41,701 bases of DNA from Pseudomonadota bacterium (GCA_021822385.1 JAKARC010000021.1:1-41701); one strand, 5' to 3'; numbered from the stretch's first letter, positions 1-9,476 are shown. Notes: a model not told the origin generated them from the sequence alone. Translations and numbers: made by a program.

Positions 1-566
1 CGGCCGCCGTCAGCGATCTAGGCTGCGGTGCTCGAATCGACCACCCAGTCCGTGGCGTTATCCAGAGCCTTTATTCTCCGGCCGGGATCCGGACCGGTTT
101 TGCTTGCCACGGCAACCCCGCTCACTCCAGACTCGCGCAGCGAGCGGCACCGATCCGGGTACCGATGACGATGCTCTCATCATCGGACGGAATGACCGGA
201 CGCGGATCGCGCACGAGACACCGGAACTTCGATGCGCGTCGCAATCATTCCATGCGCCGCGCGCTGATGCGGCGCGCTCAGCGGCAGACCGCGCGGGAGT
301 GCTCCGACCGGTCATGGGGTTGGAATATCCGAGGACCTCTCGAGACGCCAGCCCGCGGCGATGGCGCTTCATGCTCGGCCGGCCATCGCTTGTGTGCCCC
401 GCCGCCGTGAGTTTTCCTTGACCACGGGTCCTGGACATTCACCCATTGCATCCGGCCACTGCGTGCGGACACGCACTCGGGTCACGGCGAGGCCGATCGG
501 CGCAAGTGCCGGTCCGCGACCCCGCTGCTCGCCGTAAGCATCTCATCGCCCACAGCACCGTGCAGG
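1..566. other. No supported gene
   Basis: Short open frames on both strands overlap each other here, are arginine- and serine-rich, and resemble no family I know, as expected for high-GC non-coding DNA. No RNA gene or repeat was recognised. It may contain the decayed edge of a neighbouring gene beyond the window. Confidence 0.5.
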
Positions 567-602
567 GGTCCGGCCGGTGCCGCACACGGCGCCGACCGGA
601 CC
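567..602 (-). terminator. Strong hairpin after the TonB-dependent receptor gene
   Basis: Two 16-base arms (567-582 and 587-602) around a CACA loop pair almost fully, with one mismatch and one G-U pair. The hairpin begins 8 bases past the receptor stop codon. No T-run follows on the minus strand, so it may act as a transcript 3'-end stabiliser or as an atypical terminator. Confidence 0.5.
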
Positions 603-610
603 GATACCGC

Positions 611-2950
611 TCAGAACTTCGCCGAGAACCGCACACCCCAGTACCGGAACGCATCGCGCGGAATCTGTAGCCGCTGATAGGACCCCGGCGCAATGCCGTT
701 CCCGGTCGGGGTGATGAACACGGTGTAGAACTGATTGGTGAGATTGTGCCCGATGAAGCTCAGGTGGTACTTGCCGTTGTCAAAGCCTATGCGCAAGGAC
801 GCCCCGACCAGCGAGTACGCGGGCTGCTGCGCCATCGGATTGGGGTCGATATCATAGTTGGTGTGGCTGGTGTACGAATAATGCACATTCAGGCGGGCCG
901 TGAACGGGACCCCGTGCAGCGGCAGCAGCCAGCTCGGCATGATGGTCAGTTTGCTCTGCGGCGCGAACGGGAACATCTCCCCGTCATGCGAGCTGCGGCA
1001 GCTGTGCAACGCCGCGCCCGTCTGCCCGGCACACGTGTACGCGACGATGTAGGCATGGTCGTACGCGTAGCCGCCGGTCACGCTGAAGCGCGCGGTCGGT
1101 TGCCAGTCGAAATCGACCGACGCGCCCTCGGAGCGGACGACTCCGGCGTTGGTGAGACTTGTGGTCACCTCGCCGTCCGTCACCACGAAGCTATTGGCCT
1201 GGAAATTGTAGAACGTCTCGTCCCAGGCCGACAGGTTCAGGACGAGCGTGTCGTGGAACAAATTGTTCTTCAGACCGATTTCGTAGTCATTTGACGTTTC
1301 CGGCGCGACCGCGGGCGCATCGAGCGCATTCATGTTGAAGAATACATTGAATGCCGGCCCGAGCCAGCCGCGGCTGTAGGTCGCATACGCGACCGAATTG
1401 CGGCTGATGTCGTAGCGGGCGCCGGCGGTGGCCGACCAGCCGTTGTTGGCGACATTACCCGCGCCCGTATAGGGCGATGCGATTCCCGGCCCCGTGGTCG
1501 GCGCATCGATCCTGTTGAAGGTATAGGCCACGTAGTCGTGGGTATAGCGCCCGCCGGCGATCACGCTCAGACGCTTGGTGAAATGCAGCGTCGTCTGCCC
1601 ATAGACGGCCTGGCTGTCGTTGCGCGTATCGAAATGCGCAATGCCGCGGGTATCCAGATAGGTGCTGAAGCCAATGGCGCAGGGCCGGAAGCCCGTGCCA
1701 TTCACCGGCAGCGTCGAGGACGTGCACTCTTCGTCGTGACGAACGAAGTAATCCTGTTCGTCGGTGTGCCAGATGAACGCGCCGACCGTGTAGCTCGCGA
1801 ACTGATGCCGCGGCGAGGACAGGCGGATCTCCTCGCTGTACTGCTTGTAGTCGAGGCCGCCGCGATCGTGCAGATAGATGTCGAGCGGTTCGACGTAGCT
1901 GCAGCAGCTCGAACTGAAATTGCCGTCGCGATGCTGGAAATTGTACCAGCGCTGGAATGCTGAAATCGAGGTGAGCGTATCGCGTCCCAGTCGCAGCTTG
2001 ACGATCGCCGATACCCCGGCATTGGTATTGACCTGGCCCGGAACCGGGTTGTTGTTGATGTCGAGCGCATGTGGGCCGGGTACGGACGGCTGCAGCAGCG
2101 GCAGGAATACGTTCGTCCAATCTGCATTCGGCACGTATGCGCCGAGGACGTCCGCGCAACAGTTGTCGTTGGCGTGATAGTAGTTCCCCTCCAGGGTCAC
2201 CTGCAGGGAATGATTGACGTCATCGACGATCTTGCCCCGCAGCGCCTGCCGACGATACCCGTTGGTCTGCTGATGGTTGTAGAAATTGTAGATGTTGCCG
2301 GGATAGTCCTCATACAGGGCTGAGAGCTGATAGCCGATGTGGTCGTTGATCGGTCCGGAAAGATTGAGCCGGGCATGATATTCGTGACCCTCGTACCACG
2401 ATACGCTTGCGTTACCTTCGAAGTGGCGCGTGGGATTCGGTGTTTGGATGTTGATCGCGCCGGCCGTGGCGTTCATGCCGTAGAGCGTACCCTGCGGCCC
2501 GTTCAGGATCTCGATGTGGCTGATGTCGGTAAAGGCGCCAAACGCCATGCCGGGCCGACCCATCACGACGCCGTCGACGGATACGGACACGCTCGGTTCG
2601 GCGGCGGGTGAAAACGACTGCGTGCCGATGCCGCGGATCGCGAGCGTCGCATCCGAATTCGTGCTGCTGCGCTCGAAGGTGACGGTGGGAGCAACCCGCT
2701 CGATGTCCTCGGCACTGTCGATGCCGGCACTTTGCAGCGCCGAGCCGCCCAGCACCGTGACCGAGGCCGGAACCTGCAGCAGCGGCTGGCGGCGCTTTTC
2801 GGCGGTGACGACGATTTCGGCGAGCTGCGCCGTCGGTGCTGCGGTGGGCGCGGCGGCTTGAGCGGTGGGCGCCGGTGCGGCCTGCACCACGCACGACAGG
2901 GACAGCAATGCGGCCGGGATGGCCATCAGTCCAGCGCGTATCAGTCTCAT
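611..2950 (-). CDS. TonB-dependent outer-membrane receptor, likely for sulfoquinovose glycosides
   Basis: A 779-residue TonB-dependent receptor. The N-terminus is a signal peptide (MRLIRAGLMAIPAALLSLS, cleavage near AQA/AAP) followed by the TonB box EIVVTAEKR. A plug domain comes next (VPASVTVLGG, DSAEDIERVAPTVTF, GPQGTLYGMNATAGAINI), then a beta-barrel ending in aromatic F (RYWGVRFSAKF), typical of outer-membrane insertion. The ATG at 2950 is chosen because AAGGGGG lies about 6 bases upstream; a TTG five codons earlier lacks such a site. The family imports siderophores, vitamins or glycans with TonB energy. The sulfo-sugar substrate is inferred only from the shared operator 31 bases upstream of the start and from the adjacent catabolic genes. 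Confidence 0.93.
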   Translation of the reverse strand: MRLIRAGLMAIPAALLSLSCVVQAAPAPTAQAAAPTAAPTAQLAEIVVTAEKRRQPLLQVPASVTVLGGSALQSAGIDSAEDIERVAPTVTFERSSTNSDATLAIRGIGTQSFSPAAEPSVSVSVDGVVMGRPGMAFGAFTDISHIEILNGPQGTLYGMNATAGAINIQTPNPTRHFEGNASVSWYEGHEYHARLNLSGPINDHIGYQLSALYEDYPGNIYNFYNHQQTNGYRRQALRGKIVDDVNHSLQVTLEGNYYHANDNCCADVLGAYVPNADWTNVFLPLLQPSVPGPHALDINNNPVPGQVNTNAGVSAIVKLRLGRDTLTSISAFQRWYNFQHRDGNFSSSCCSYVEPLDIYLHDRGGLDYKQYSEEIRLSSPRHQFASYTVGAFIWHTDEQDYFVRHDEECTSSTLPVNGTGFRPCAIGFSTYLDTRGIAHFDTRNDSQAVYGQTTLHFTKRLSVIAGGRYTHDYVAYTFNRIDAPTTGPGIASPYTGAGNVANNGWSATAGARYDISRNSVAYATYSRGWLGPAFNVFFNMNALDAPAVAPETSNDYEIGLKNNLFHDTLVLNLSAWDETFYNFQANSFVVTDGEVTTSLTNAGVVRSEGASVDFDWQPTARFSVTGGYAYDHAYIVAYTCAGQTGAALHSCRSSHDGEMFPFAPQSKLTIMPSWLLPLHGVPFTARLNVHYSYTSHTNYDIDPNPMAQQPAYSLVGASLRIGFDNGKYHLSFIGHNLTNQFYTVFITPTGNGIAPGSYQRLQIPRDAFRYWGVRFSAKF

Positions 2951-2980
2951 GGAATCCCCCTTCAATCGTTATCGCGCATG

Positions 2981-3000
2981 TCTTATATAAGATATAAGAT
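2981..3000 (-). promoter_or_regulatory. Shared operator, site 1 (receptor gene)
   Basis: On the minus strand this reads ATCTTATATCTTATATAAGA, identical over 20 bases to the site at 15470-15489. It contains the perfect 12-bp palindrome TCTTATATAAGA preceded by a direct repeat of CTTATA. It stands 31-50 bases upstream of the receptor start, where a core promoter would be. The GntR protein of this locus is the best candidate binder (inference). Confidence 0.75.
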
Positions 3001-3069
3001 AAAAAATCAATTGAAATTCGCACACTCGAGGCTGTGCTCGGCCCGGCAAGCCAAAGGTCGAGGTACGGG

Positions 3070-4347
3070 TCAGTGGGCCTCGAGGTATCGGCGCGGCATC
3101 ACCAGCCGCAACCACATGAATGCCAATGCGAAGGAGACGGCGGCAAAGTCGAAGAACGGCGCATAGCCGCCGCCGGCGGCCAGATGCACTCCGCACCACC
3201 AGACGACGGCCATGCCGGCAATGTTGCCGGCAAACGCCCCGAGGCTGGTGACCGTACCGACGCGCTCGCTCTCAATGACGTCGGTGATCAGCGTGAAGAC
3301 GTTCACCGAGAAGCCCTGCAGGGCGGCGATGCCGATGGTGAGCAGCGCGACCGCGGTCCACACCGCGCTCGCATGCGGCACGCCGAACAGTGCAAAGCCG
3401 ATCACCGCGCAACCGGCCATCACGGCGAGCCGCGCCGCGACGGCACCCATGCCGCGCGCGACCAGGCGCGAGGATGCCCAGCCGCCGGCAATGGAGCCGA
3501 GCATCGAGCCGGCGTACATCACCGCGAGCGGCCCGCCGTAGGCGCGCACCGACAGATGGTAGGTTCGGTGCAGGAACGACGGCGTCCAGTAGAGCAGCAG
3601 CCACCAGACCTGATCGGCGAGTGCCTTGCCGATGATGATCGCCCACGTGCGCCGCTGCCGCAGAAGGCTGAGATAACTCGCGCGGGTCGGTCGGTGCGGG
3701 CGCACGCCCGCAACCGGCGCCGGCCGGCTGCGGCGCAGCATCAGCATCCACGCTCCCGTCCACACCAGGCCGGCAATGCCGAGCAGCACGAACGCCCCAC
3801 GCCAACCGACCGTCAGCGCCACGGTCGGAATGATGAGCGGGGTGATGATGGCCCCGAGGCTGTTGGCGGAGTTGACCCAGCCGAGTACGCGTGCGCGCCG
3901 CGCCGCGGCGAAGTAAGCGCCCGTGGCCTGGATGATCGCCGGGGTGGTGAGCGATTCGCTCGCGCCGAGCCCGATCCGGGCCAGCATGAATCCACCGGTC
4001 GTGCGGGCGAGCGCGTGGGCCGCATCGGCAATGCTGAAGGAAGCAACCGCCACGGGCATGGAGCGTCTGACGCCCAAGCGATCGACCACGGCGCCGGCCC
4101 ACAGATAGGACAGTGCGGTCGCGAGTTGGAACATGGCCACCACACGCCCGTAATCGGCGTCGGTCCAGCCGATACTGCGCTCGATGAGCGGCTTCAGGAT
4201 TGCGATGGACTGCAGATCGGCGTAGTTGATCACGCCGACCAGAGCGAGCAGCACCAGCAGCAGCGTACGCCCCCGCGACGCATCGACGGCCGTTTGCGCC
4301 ATGGCGTCGTTACTGCTCACGGACCCGCGGCGCTCGGCGGCCAGCAT
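3070..4347 (-). CDS. MFS transporter, anion:cation symporter type; probable SQ or SQ-glycoside permease
   Basis: A 425-residue major facilitator protein with about 12 hydrophobic segments and MFS loop motifs (RLGVRR between TM2 and TM3; VLGWVNSANSLGAIITPLI in the region usual for hexuronate-type ACS transporters). It probably carries an anionic sugar across the inner membrane. The sulfoquinovose role rests on position between the receptor and the glycerol/SQase genes. The start is uncertain: ATG 4347 has no clear ribosome site, and Met16 at 4302 is an alternative just before the first membrane segment. It is divergent from glpK with 71 bases between, and 119 bases separate its stop from the receptor start, with operator site 1 in that gap. 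Confidence 0.85.
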   Translation of the reverse strand: MLAAERRGSVSSNDAMAQTAVDASRGRTLLLVLLALVGVINYADLQSIAILKPLIERSIGWTDADYGRVVAMFQLATALSYLWAGAVVDRLGVRRSMPVAVASFSIADAAHALARTTGGFMLARIGLGASESLTTPAIIQATGAYFAAARRARVLGWVNSANSLGAIITPLIIPTVALTVGWRGAFVLLGIAGLVWTGAWMLMLRRSRPAPVAGVRPHRPTRASYLSLLRQRRTWAIIIGKALADQVWWLLLYWTPSFLHRTYHLSVRAYGGPLAVMYAGSMLGSIAGGWASSRLVARGMGAVAARLAVMAGCAVIGFALFGVPHASAVWTAVALLTIGIAALQGFSVNVFTLITDVIESERVGTVTSLGAFAGNIAGMAVVWWCGVHLAAGGGYAPFFDFAAVSFALAFMWLRLVMPRRYLEAH

Positions 4348-4418
4348 GCGCCGCTGTTGACGTCGAGCCGAATACGACCTAACTTCGGGGCTTCGTGCCC
4401 AGACCTCAGGAGATCATC

Positions 4419-5903
4419 ATGCGCGCTACCGCACTGCTTGCAATCGATCAGGGCACGAGTTCGAGCCGCGCCATCGCCTTCTCCGTGCGCGGGGAAATCC
4501 TTGCGCTCGAGCAGCAGCCGTTCGAGCAGATTTATCCGGCCTCCGGCTGGGTCGAGCATGACCCGGAGGTGATCTGGGCGACGGTCCTCTCGACGGTACG
4601 CGCGGTGTTGGCGCGGCTCGAGGAAAAACATATCGGCGTAGCGGCGATCGGCATCACCAACCAGCGCGAGACCACGCTGGTGTGGAACCGGCGTACCGGA
4701 GCGCCGCTGCACAACGCCATCGTGTGGCAGGATCGCCGCACGGCCGAGCACTGCCGTGCGCTCGCCGCGTCCGGACACGAGGCGCAACTCGAGGCGAAGA
4801 CCGGACTGCGTCTGGATCCGTACTTCTCCGCGACGAAATTGGCCTGGATCCTCGCGCACGTGCCGCAGGCGCGCGCCGCAGCGGCACGTGGCGAGCTCGC
4901 CTTCGGCACCGTCGACAGCTTTCTCATCTGGCGCCTGACCGGCGGCCGCCTGCACGCGACCGATGCCACCAACGCGAGCCGGACCGCCCTGTTCGATATT
5001 GAGCGCAACGCCTGGGATGCCGAGCTGTGCGCACTGTTCGGCGTGCCCGAGAACTCCCTGCCCGAAGTGCGCGACAGCGCCGGTGAGTTCGGACGCACCG
5101 ACCCGGGGCTGTTCTCGTCGTCGCTGCCCATCCATGGCGTCGCCGGCGACCAGCAGGCCGCGCTCATCGGACAGGCGGGCATCACCGCCGGCGAAATGAA
5201 GTGCACGTATGGAACCGGAGCCTTCGCCATGCTCAACACCGGCGCACAACGGGTCCGCTCGCGCAATCGTCTGCTCGGCACGATCGCCTACCGCCTCGGG
5301 GGAGACACCACGTACGCACTGGAAGGATCGATTCTCTCCGCGGGCGCCTGCATTCAATGGCTGCGCGACGGACTGCGGCTGTTCAGCCGCACGGCGGATG
5401 TCGAGGCGCTCGCTGCCTCGGTCAGCGACAGCGGCGGGGTGTATCTGGTGCCTGCATTCACCGGTCTCGGTGCGCCCTATTGGGACCCAGAGGCGCGCGC
5501 GGCGCTGCTCGGGCTCACGCGCGCCAGCGGACCGGCGGAAATTGCGCGCGCAGGCCTCGACAGCGTGGTGTACCAGACCTGCGATCTGCTTGCGGCGATG
5601 GCGAGCGACGGCGCGCAACCGGCCGTGCTGAAGGTCGACGGGGGCATGGCCGCAAACGGCCTGTTCCTGCAGCGTCTCGCCGATGTGCTGGCGGTGCCGA
5701 TCCGCCGGCCGAAGATTGCCGAGGCCACCGCCTGGGGCGCCGCCTGCCTGGCCGGCCTCGGCTGTGGTCTGTTCGGCACGCTCACGGAAGCCAGCCGGCT
5801 GTGGCAAGCCGACGCCGACTTCGCGCCGCGGCTCGACACCGCCACGCGCGAACAACAGCTCAGGGGCTGGCATGCCGCGCTCCAACGGGTACGCAGTCAC
5901 TGA
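4419..5903 (+). CDS. glpK: Glycerol kinase
   Basis: FGGY-family kinase of 494 residues, the usual length for GlpK. It has the N-terminal phosphate loop DQGTSSSRA, the substrate motifs GITNQRET and NAIVWQDRRT, GTVDSFLIWRLTGG, YGTGAFAMLNTG, and the C-terminal VDGGMAANGLFLQ. It makes sn-glycerol 3-phosphate from glycerol and ATP. ATG 4419 is preceded by AGGAG at 4408-4412; the in-frame GTG at 4395 has no such site. No glycerol facilitator is adjacent. The position next to sulfoquinovosidase suggests it uses glycerol freed from sulfoquinovosyl glycerol. Its 3' end overlaps that of the convergent glpD by 44 bases. Confidence 0.96.
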   Translation: MRATALLAIDQGTSSSRAIAFSVRGEILALEQQPFEQIYPASGWVEHDPEVIWATVLSTVRAVLARLEEKHIGVAAIGITNQRETTLVWNRRTGAPLHNAIVWQDRRTAEHCRALAASGHEAQLEAKTGLRLDPYFSATKLAWILAHVPQARAAAARGELAFGTVDSFLIWRLTGGRLHATDATNASRTALFDIERNAWDAELCALFGVPENSLPEVRDSAGEFGRTDPGLFSSSLPIHGVAGDQQAALIGQAGITAGEMKCTYGTGAFAMLNTGAQRVRSRNRLLGTIAYRLGGDTTYALEGSILSAGACIQWLRDGLRLFSRTADVEALAASVSDSGGVYLVPAFTGLGAPYWDPEARAALLGLTRASGPAEIARAGLDSVVYQTCDLLAAMASDGAQPAVLKVDGGMAANGLFLQRLADVLAVPIRRPKIAEATAWGAACLAGLGCGLFGTLTEASRLWQADADFAPRLDTATREQQLRGWHAALQRVRSH

Positions 5904-7440
5904 TACGCAGGCCCGCCTCGAACCAGCGCTCAAGACGTTGCACGGGCTCGCGCGCCAGAACCAACCCGAGCTTGGTCCGGCGCCACAGCACATCCTCCGC
6001 GCTGCGTGCCCACTCGCTGTCGCGCAGGTACTCGAGCTCTGCCGCGAACAAGTCAGGAGCGATCTGCGCACCGAGGTCCTCGATGCGGCGCGCCGCGCCC
6101 ATGATGCGCTCGATGCGCGTGCCATACGCCGCGCACATGCGCCGGATCATCGGCGCCGGTGCAAACGCGTAACGCGCAAGCTGTCCGCGCGTGAACGACT
6201 CGAGATCCCCGCCCGGCAAGTCCCCACCCGGCAGGGTTGCCGTGCGCGTCCAGCGCCGCGAACGGCGATTCAGGTGCGGCAGCAGTTCCGCAAGTGCATG
6301 CTCGGCGAGCCGCCGATAGGTGGTCAGCTTGCCGCCAAACACCGACAGCACGGGCGCTTGCTGCCGCGGCGCATCGACTTCGAACACGTAGTCGCGGGTG
6401 ACGGTCGAGGCGCTCACCTCGCCATTGTCATAGAGCGGCCGAACGCCGGCGTAGCTCCACACGAGCTGCTCCGGTCGCACGGGCGCGCGCAGATATTCGC
6501 CGACGGCGCCGCAGAGATAGGCGATTTCCTCATCGCTCACGCGGGCCGCCGCGGGCGTGCTACCGCAGGGCACATCCGTGGTGCCGATCAGCGTGAACGC
6601 GTCCTGAAACGGGATCGTGAACACGACCCGGCCATCGCGCCCCTGGAGCGTGTAGGCCTGCTCACCGGCATAGAGCCGCGGCACGACGATGTGACTGCCC
6701 TTGATCAGCCGCAAGGCACTGCGCCGCGGCACCCCCACTCCGGCGAGCACCTGCTCGACCCAGGGACCGGCGGCATTCACCAGCGCCCGCGCGCGCAGCG
6801 TACCGCGCTCGCCGTGCTGCGACTCGATGTCGATGCACCAGAGGCCGGACTCGCGCCGCGCGCCCCGGAAACTGCAGCGTGTCAGGATCCGCGCGCCGCG
6901 TTCGTGCGCGTCGAGCGCATTGAGGACCACCAGCCTGGCATCATCAGCCCAGCAGTCGGAATACTCGAACGCGCGCGTATAGTGCGCCTGCAGCGCATCG
7001 AAGGCCGCCGCCTGCCCGCGCCGCAATACCCGCGTCGGCGGCAGGCGCTTGCGCCCGCCGATATGGTCGTAAACGAACAGGCCTGCCCGCAGCAGCGTGC
7101 CGCTGCGCAGTCCGGCGCGAACCGGCAACACGAAGCGCAGCGGCTTGATGATGTGGGGCGCGGATGCCCACAGGACCTCGCGCTCGCTCAGACTCTCGCG
7201 CACGAGACGGAACTCGCGCTGCTCGAGATAGCGCAGTCCACCGTGAATCAGCTTCGAGGAGGCCGAGGAAGTCGCGCCGGCCAGATCCGTCCGCTCGAGC
7301 AGGAGCACCCTAAGTCCCTGCCCGGCGGCATCACGCGCGATGCCGACGCCGTTGATCCCCCCGCCGATCACCACCACATCGAGCGGCGCGCCGTCGTCCG
7401 TGCCGATGCCGCTCGAGGAGTTGACACCGTGCACTGACAT
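5860..7440 (-). CDS. glpD: Aerobic glycerol-3-phosphate dehydrogenase (FAD)
   Basis: A 526-residue GlpD-family flavoprotein. The FAD dinucleotide fold is at the N-terminus (VVVIGGGINGVGIARDAAG), followed by SSASSKLIHGGLRYLE, ALVNAAGPW, LIGTTDVPC and VFGGKLTTYRRLAEHAL, then the C-terminal GlpD domain. It oxidises glycerol 3-phosphate to DHAP and feeds quinone. The ATG directly abuts the TGA of the sulfoquinovosidase gene with zero spacing, so the two are translationally coupled. With glpK this completes use of the glycerol released from SQ-glycerol. Converging 3' overlap with glpK is unusual and leaves no room for a terminator. Confidence 0.95.
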   Translation of the reverse strand: MSVHGVNSSSGIGTDDGAPLDVVVIGGGINGVGIARDAAGQGLRVLLLERTDLAGATSSASSKLIHGGLRYLEQREFRLVRESLSEREVLWASAPHIIKPLRFVLPVRAGLRSGTLLRAGLFVYDHIGGRKRLPPTRVLRRGQAAAFDALQAHYTRAFEYSDCWADDARLVVLNALDAHERGARILTRCSFRGARRESGLWCIDIESQHGERGTLRARALVNAAGPWVEQVLAGVGVPRRSALRLIKGSHIVVPRLYAGEQAYTLQGRDGRVVFTIPFQDAFTLIGTTDVPCGSTPAAARVSDEEIAYLCGAVGEYLRAPVRPEQLVWSYAGVRPLYDNGEVSASTVTRDYVFEVDAPRQQAPVLSVFGGKLTTYRRLAEHALAELLPHLNRRSRRWTRTATLPGGDLPGGDLESFTRGQLARYAFAPAPMIRRMCAAYGTRIERIMGAARRIEDLGAQIAPDLFAAELEYLRDSEWARSAEDVLWRRTKLGLVLAREPVQRLERWFEAGLRISDCVPVGARHASP

Positions 7441-9459
7441 TCAGCAACCCGCAAGCCCCGCAAAGAGCGCCGCATGCGGGCTGCCCATGCGGACGAACAC
7501 CGGCGGCTGACCGAGCGGCGTATCGACCTCGACCTCGAGGCCTCCCGCCCACTCGCTACCGCTCCACAGATGCTGCCAGCGCGCGCCGGCGGGCAGGTAC
7601 AAGCGGCGGCGACGCGCACCGGCGGCGAGCACCGGCGCGATGAGCAGGTCCCGGCCGAGCAGATAACTCGTCTGCTCCGCATAGGCGTCGGGGTCGTCCT
7701 GGTGATGCAGAAACAGCGGCCGCTGCAGCGGCAGACCGGTGGCGGCAGCCTCGGCGCTGAGCGCACGCAAATAGGGGGCCAGGTGCCGGTGCATGCGGGT
7801 CATGCGAGCGAAATGCGCAAGCACCGCCGGATCGTCGTCGATCTGCAGGTTTTCGCGCGGCCGGTTGCCTTCGTGCGTGCGCATGACCGCGGTGAAGACG
7901 GCCATTTCCGCCCAGCGCTGCAGCAGTTCCGCGGTCCGCACATTGCCGTACAAGCTGGTATAGCCGCCGATATCGCTGTGATGATAGGCGTTGCCCAGGA
8001 GGCCTGCGGACAGCGCGGCACAGATCACCGTCGGCAGACCGTCGTGGCGGCTGAAATCGACCGATTGATCGCCGGCCCACAGCAGCGGGCAGTAGCGCTG
8101 CACACCCGAGAATCCGGCGCGCATGAAAAAGAGCGCATCCCCGGTCAGTCCGCGGCGTGCGATGGCTTCAGCGTTGACCTGCGCCCACAGCACCGGCCAG
8201 GCGTTGTGCGCGAGCGCACCGTCTTCGGCCGATGCGAGCCGTACATCCACCGGCAGATACTCGCCGAAATCGGCCATCCAGCCCGAGAGGCCGAGATCGA
8301 GCAGATTGCGACCGATCACCTGCTCCTCGAACCAGACCCGCGCCTCGGGGCGGGTCAAGTCGATCATGCCGCAGATGAATTCGCCGAAGTCGACGAGATA
8401 AGGCTCATCCCGCTCGAGCCGCCTGACCAGCAGACCGGCCGCAAGGGCTTGCGGATAGAGCGACCCATCGACGCACAGGTAGGGGTTGAGGTAACCGAGG
8501 AAGCGAATGTCGCGCGCCCGCAGGGCGGCGATACGCCGATCGAGATCGGGATAGCGCTGTGGATTCCATTTCCAATCCCAGAACAGCCGCGTGCCAAAGG
8601 AAGTTTCTCGAACTCCCGCCCAGTCCTCGCACCACAGACCACTGATGGCCGCGCCGGCGGCCACGATGCGCTCCAGGCGCTCAAAGCTGCGCTCGCCCTG
8701 CTTCAGGCCGAGGATCGCACCGGCGCGCACCCATTCGGGCAAGGGGGGCGGGCGCCCGAAATAGTCGGACAACGCGCCCACCAGCGTGGTGAAGTGCTCG
8801 GCGCTCCACAGTTCGATGCGGCTCGGTATCGCCCAGGTCTCGATCTCGTGGAAGGCGCCGTGCCGGAAGTCGAACGCGGTAAAGGCGGTCGTATCGACAT
8901 GCAACGCATATCGACGCGAGGACAGGTAGGTCGGTTGCGGATAGTTCGTGGTGAAATAATCCCCGCCCGTGCCACCGTCCCGATCGGCCTGGAACGTGAT
9001 CGGCGTGGATTTGTCACGCCCCACGCCCGGCTCCGACGTCCACAGCGGGAAACGCCGCCCGCGCAGGTCGAAATACGACAGCTGCTCACCACCCCCCCAG
9101 ACGCGCTCGCCCTCCTCGGCGGCGAGCCGCAGCCACAGGCGGTTCGCGCCCGGCTCATGACAGACGAATTGCAGCGTGGCGCGTGCGCCCGTTCCGCGCA
9201 GCAGGATCGCGAGAACCGCGGGCTGCCCGGCCGCCTCGGCGAACTCGATGCGCACGCCCGCGGACTCACGATGCACCTGTGCCAGCGGCAGCGGGCGGCG
9301 CGCGCTCACGTACTCCTCGATGTGAAAATGACCCCGATGCATGCGGAATTCGGCGGCGCCTGCGCCGATGAACAGGCTGGGCGCGGCGCGGCGGTGTCGC
9401 AGCAGCAGCCGCCCGTCCAGCGCCAGGTCAAAGCCATCGGGAAATTCAGTGATCTTCAT
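7441..9459 (-). CDS. yihQ: Sulfoquinovosidase, GH31
   Basis: A 672-residue GH31 enzyme closely following E. coli YihQ as I remember it. The nucleophile is Asp397 in GWMADFGEYLP and the acid/base Asp464 in WAGDQSVDF, matching YihQ Asp405 and Asp472 with a constant offset. Sulfonate-recognition residues known from YihQ also align: Arg291 and Trp294 (TRLFWDW) and Tyr500 (HHSDIGGY). YihQ Gln288 is Glu278 here (CEDWAG). It hydrolyses alpha-sulfoquinovosides such as SQ-glycerol to SQ. No signal peptide is seen, so hydrolysis is cytoplasmic and the glycoside must be imported whole. Operator site 2 lies 18-35 bases before the ATG. The gene is followed without gap by glpD. Confidence 0.95.
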   Translation of the reverse strand: MKITEFPDGFDLALDGRLLLRHRRAAPSLFIGAGAAEFRMHRGHFHIEEYVSARRPLPLAQVHRESAGVRIEFAEAAGQPAVLAILLRGTGARATLQFVCHEPGANRLWLRLAAEEGERVWGGGEQLSYFDLRGRRFPLWTSEPGVGRDKSTPITFQADRDGGTGGDYFTTNYPQPTYLSSRRYALHVDTTAFTAFDFRHGAFHEIETWAIPSRIELWSAEHFTTLVGALSDYFGRPPPLPEWVRAGAILGLKQGERSFERLERIVAAGAAISGLWCEDWAGVRETSFGTRLFWDWKWNPQRYPDLDRRIAALRARDIRFLGYLNPYLCVDGSLYPQALAAGLLVRRLERDEPYLVDFGEFICGMIDLTRPEARVWFEEQVIGRNLLDLGLSGWMADFGEYLPVDVRLASAEDGALAHNAWPVLWAQVNAEAIARRGLTGDALFFMRAGFSGVQRYCPLLWAGDQSVDFSRHDGLPTVICAALSAGLLGNAYHHSDIGGYTSLYGNVRTAELLQRWAEMAVFTAVMRTHEGNRPRENLQIDDDPAVLAHFARMTRMHRHLAPYLRALSAEAAATGLPLQRPLFLHHQDDPDAYAEQTSYLLGRDLLIAPVLAAGARRRRLYLPAGARWQHLWSGSEWAGGLEVEVDTPLGQPPVFVRMGSPHAALFAGLAGC

Positions 9460-9476
9460 GTCAAGCCTGAAGTAGA

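Noticed and set aside
3034-4572. 512-codon plus-strand frame antisense to the MFS gene
   Set aside because: Rich in His, Arg, Gly and Asp with no family resemblance; the minus strand encodes a clear 12-helix transporter.
4317-6125. Long minus-strand open frame of 602 codons through glpK
   Set aside because: Antisense shadow of glpK; glpK has a full set of kinase motifs and a proper ribosome site.
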